Source: Schlesneria sp. | GTDB taxonomy: Bacteria > Planctomycetota > Planctomycetia > Planctomycetales > Planctomycetaceae | Assembly: GCA_025353525.1 (NCBI GenBank) | Contig: JANXOO010000200.1 | Span: 1-6,966, forward strand | Direction: 5' to 3' | Length of the DNA: 6,966 nt | The notes under the pieces: model-generated | Told to the model about the DNA's origin: nothing | Databases searched by the model: none | Seen by the model: the letters and a program-made list of their open reading frames with translations, nothing else | Program-made: the position numbers and the translations under genes | In this document: positions 5,505 to 6,966 of the stretch, one piece after another | Numbering within the stretch: position 1 is the stretch's first letter | How the letters are laid out: each line of letters opens with the position of its first letter

Positions 5505-6965
5505 TCAGAGAAATGAAGTTCGAGCCAGTTCGACGAGCGTTTTGACCATGTGTCCGGTGGCCCCCGCTTCGCGATGCGGTTTGTTTGATGATGCGAATGC
5601 AGGGCCGGCGATGTCCAGATGGACCCACGGTTTCTTGCTGACAAAGTGTTGCAAGAACCGGGCCGCTGTAATCGCACCGCCCCATCGTCCCCCCGTGTTT
5701 TTGATATCGCCCACGTCGCCCTTGATCAGGTCTTCGTACAGATCCCACATCGGCAATTGCCATACGTCTTCACCGGTCGCCTTTGCCGCTGCGAGAACTG
5801 TATTACACCAGTTCTGGTCGTTCGTGAAAGCGCCCGAAACATCCTCACCCAGCGCTACGACACACGCACCCGTCAATGTGGCCAGATCGACAATTCGATC
5901 CGCTCCGGCATCCACCGCGTAACTCAACACATCCGCCAGAACAAGTCGACCTTCGGCGTCAGTATTCAGGACTTCGATGGTCACACCGTTGCGAGCGGTC
6001 AGGATATCACCCAGTTTGAACGCGGCGCCACCCGGCATATTCTCGACCAGCCCCATGTACCCGACGACATTGACCGGAAGTTTCAGCCGGGCGATTGCCG
6101 ACATTGCCCCCAGAACTGTTGCCGCACCGGCCATATCACACTTCATCGTCAACATGCCGTCAGTCGGCTTCAGAGACAGGCCACCGCTGTCAAACGTGAC
6201 GCCCTTTCCGACCAGTGCGAGTCGCGGAGCGTTGGGGCCACCCCCTTGATGTTCGACGATGACCATGCAGGGTGGCTGCGGGCTTCCCTGCGAGACTGCC
6301 AGCATCGACCGCATCCGTTCCTGTTCCAGTCGCCGTTGGTCGAAGATATCGAATCGCAGGCCGCATTCCCCGGCGACCGCTCGGGCTCGCTCGGCAAATC
6401 CTGTCGGGGTGATCTCTTGCGGCGGACGGTTGACCAGGTCACGGGTCAGATTCATGGCTTGACCGAGGATGGTTCCTCGTTCGATGGCAAGATCCAGGTC
6501 GGCAAATCCCGTCGCAAGTTGCAGACTTTTGAATGGATGCCGCACGCGTTCGGTGCGAAACAGGTCCTGTCCTGTCGAGCCAACGATTCCGCACGCCGTT
6601 GCCGACGTGATGAATTCTTCAAGCGATAAAGGCCCGACCTTTTCGGACGGCACTGCAATCGCGACGCGCGTCCCGTGTTTGTCGGAAACCGCTCGCATCG
6701 CCGTCATCCAAGCCCTGTCGAGCCGGGCGATCGTCAAGTCGCTGGTGGTACCAAGGCCGATGAACAGAATGCGGCTCGCCCCGATCCCGGTGACGCCACG
6801 AAGCGGAAGCGTTGATGCCAGCTTTCCCGTCAAATCGCCCGAAGCCTTCAGACGAGAGATGATCCCGCCCAACGCCTGATCGAGTTGTTCCAATGGACCG
6901 GCCAGTTCGTCTGATTCGATAACGGGAACGATCAGCCAATCGGCATCAACATGTGTCCACTGCAA
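5505..6965 (-). CDS. pepA: Leucyl aminopeptidase (M17 family cytosol aminopeptidase), 5' end at the window edge
   Basis: Cytoplasmic, two-metal exopeptidase that releases N-terminal residues, typically Leu, from peptides. About 486 residues are visible, close to the usual 480-500 of the family. The C-terminal catalytic half carries the whole active site: LVGKGVTFDSGG at 251-262 supplies metal ligands K254 and D259 and leads to catalytic K266. D277 follows, and the M17 signature NTDAEGR at 334-340 gives D336, E338 and R340. The spacing matches bovine lens aminopeptidase numbering with a constant offset of four. The N-terminal part (about 1-165) is the less conserved regulatory/hexamer domain. 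The first in-frame start in view is a TTG one base from the window end, so the true start may lie a few codons upstream outside the window. The gene ends 22 nt before hisH, suggesting co-transcription. Some PepA proteins also bind DNA; nothing here shows that. Family call is secure; only the exact start is uncertain. Confidence 0.96.
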   Translation of the reverse strand: MQWTHVDADWLIVPVIESDELAGPLEQLDQALGGIISRLKASGDLTGKLASTLPLRGVTGIGASRILFIGLGTTSDLTIARLDRAWMTAMRAVSDKHGTRVAIAVPSEKVGPLSLEEFITSATACGIVGSTGQDLFRTERVRHPFKSLQLATGFADLDLAIERGTILGQAMNLTRDLVNRPPQEITPTGFAERARAVAGECGLRFDIFDQRRLEQERMRSMLAVSQGSPQPPCMVIVEHQGGGPNAPRLALVGKGVTFDSGGLSLKPTDGMLTMKCDMAGAATVLGAMSAIARLKLPVNVVGYMGLVENMPGGAAFKLGDILTARNGVTIEVLNTDAEGRLVLADVLSYAVDAGADRIVDLATLTGACVVALGEDVSGAFTNDQNWCNTVLAAAKATGEDVWQLPMWDLYEDLIKGDVGDIKNTGGRWGGAITAARFLQHFVSKKPWVHLDIAGPAFASSNKPHREAGATGHMVKTLVELARTSFL

Positions 6966-6966
6966 A

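Noticed and set aside
5619..6629. A 336-codon plus-strand open frame opposite pepA
   Set aside because: It is wholly antisense to a full M17 peptidase with all active-site residues; its translation is rich in Arg, Gln and His with no recognisable domain.
1..6966. CRISPR array, tRNA/rRNA genes, insertion sequence, toxin-antitoxin or defence system
   Set aside because: No regularly spaced repeats, cloverleaf, transposase or small paired ORFs with recognisable motifs were seen on either strand.

Overview
The window looks like a piece of a Planctomycetes chromosome. This is inferred from overall protein style, moderate GC, long intergenic spacers and a palindromic 'accacagag ... ctctgtggt' repeat of a kind common in that and other environmental phyla; no marker gene fixes the taxon. 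All six protein-coding genes lie on the minus strand, so transcription runs from right to left.

Right to left: (1) a leucyl aminopeptidase (pepA, 5505-6965) enters from the right edge and is followed after 22 nt by hisH (4877-5482), the glutaminase subunit of imidazole glycerol phosphate synthase. (2) A 150-nt spacer with two hairpins separates hisH from a 12-helix MFS transporter of the anion:cation symporter type (3443-4726). Its 3' end overlaps a single-domain, Rcp1-like response regulator (2971-3456). (3) After 59 nt comes the ATPase of a Wzt-type polysaccharide/teichoic-acid ABC exporter with a C-terminal glycan-recognition-like domain (1592-2911). (4) After another 112 nt comes a GT-B glycosyltransferase (430-1479). 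The last two point to cell-surface glycan assembly and export. The ABC permease, a partner sensor kinase and HisF are all absent from the window.

The left 429 nt hold no credible gene. They contain an imperfect palindromic repeat element (138-281) and a near-perfect intrinsic terminator (376-420). The terminator is oriented for PLUS-strand transcription, although no plus-strand gene is visible in the window. This suggests either a convergent gene beyond the left edge whose 3' UTR was invaded by the repeat, or an unannotated plus-strand RNA.

The most curious small-scale signal is in the spacer between the exporter ATPase and the glycosyltransferase. The last codons of the ATPase gene, stop included, occur a second time 72 bp downstream in the same frame, giving two near-identical tails (NTVKAESA-stop and NTVKAESV-stop). 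I do not see a clearly novel defence or mobile system; the genes belong to recognisable families.
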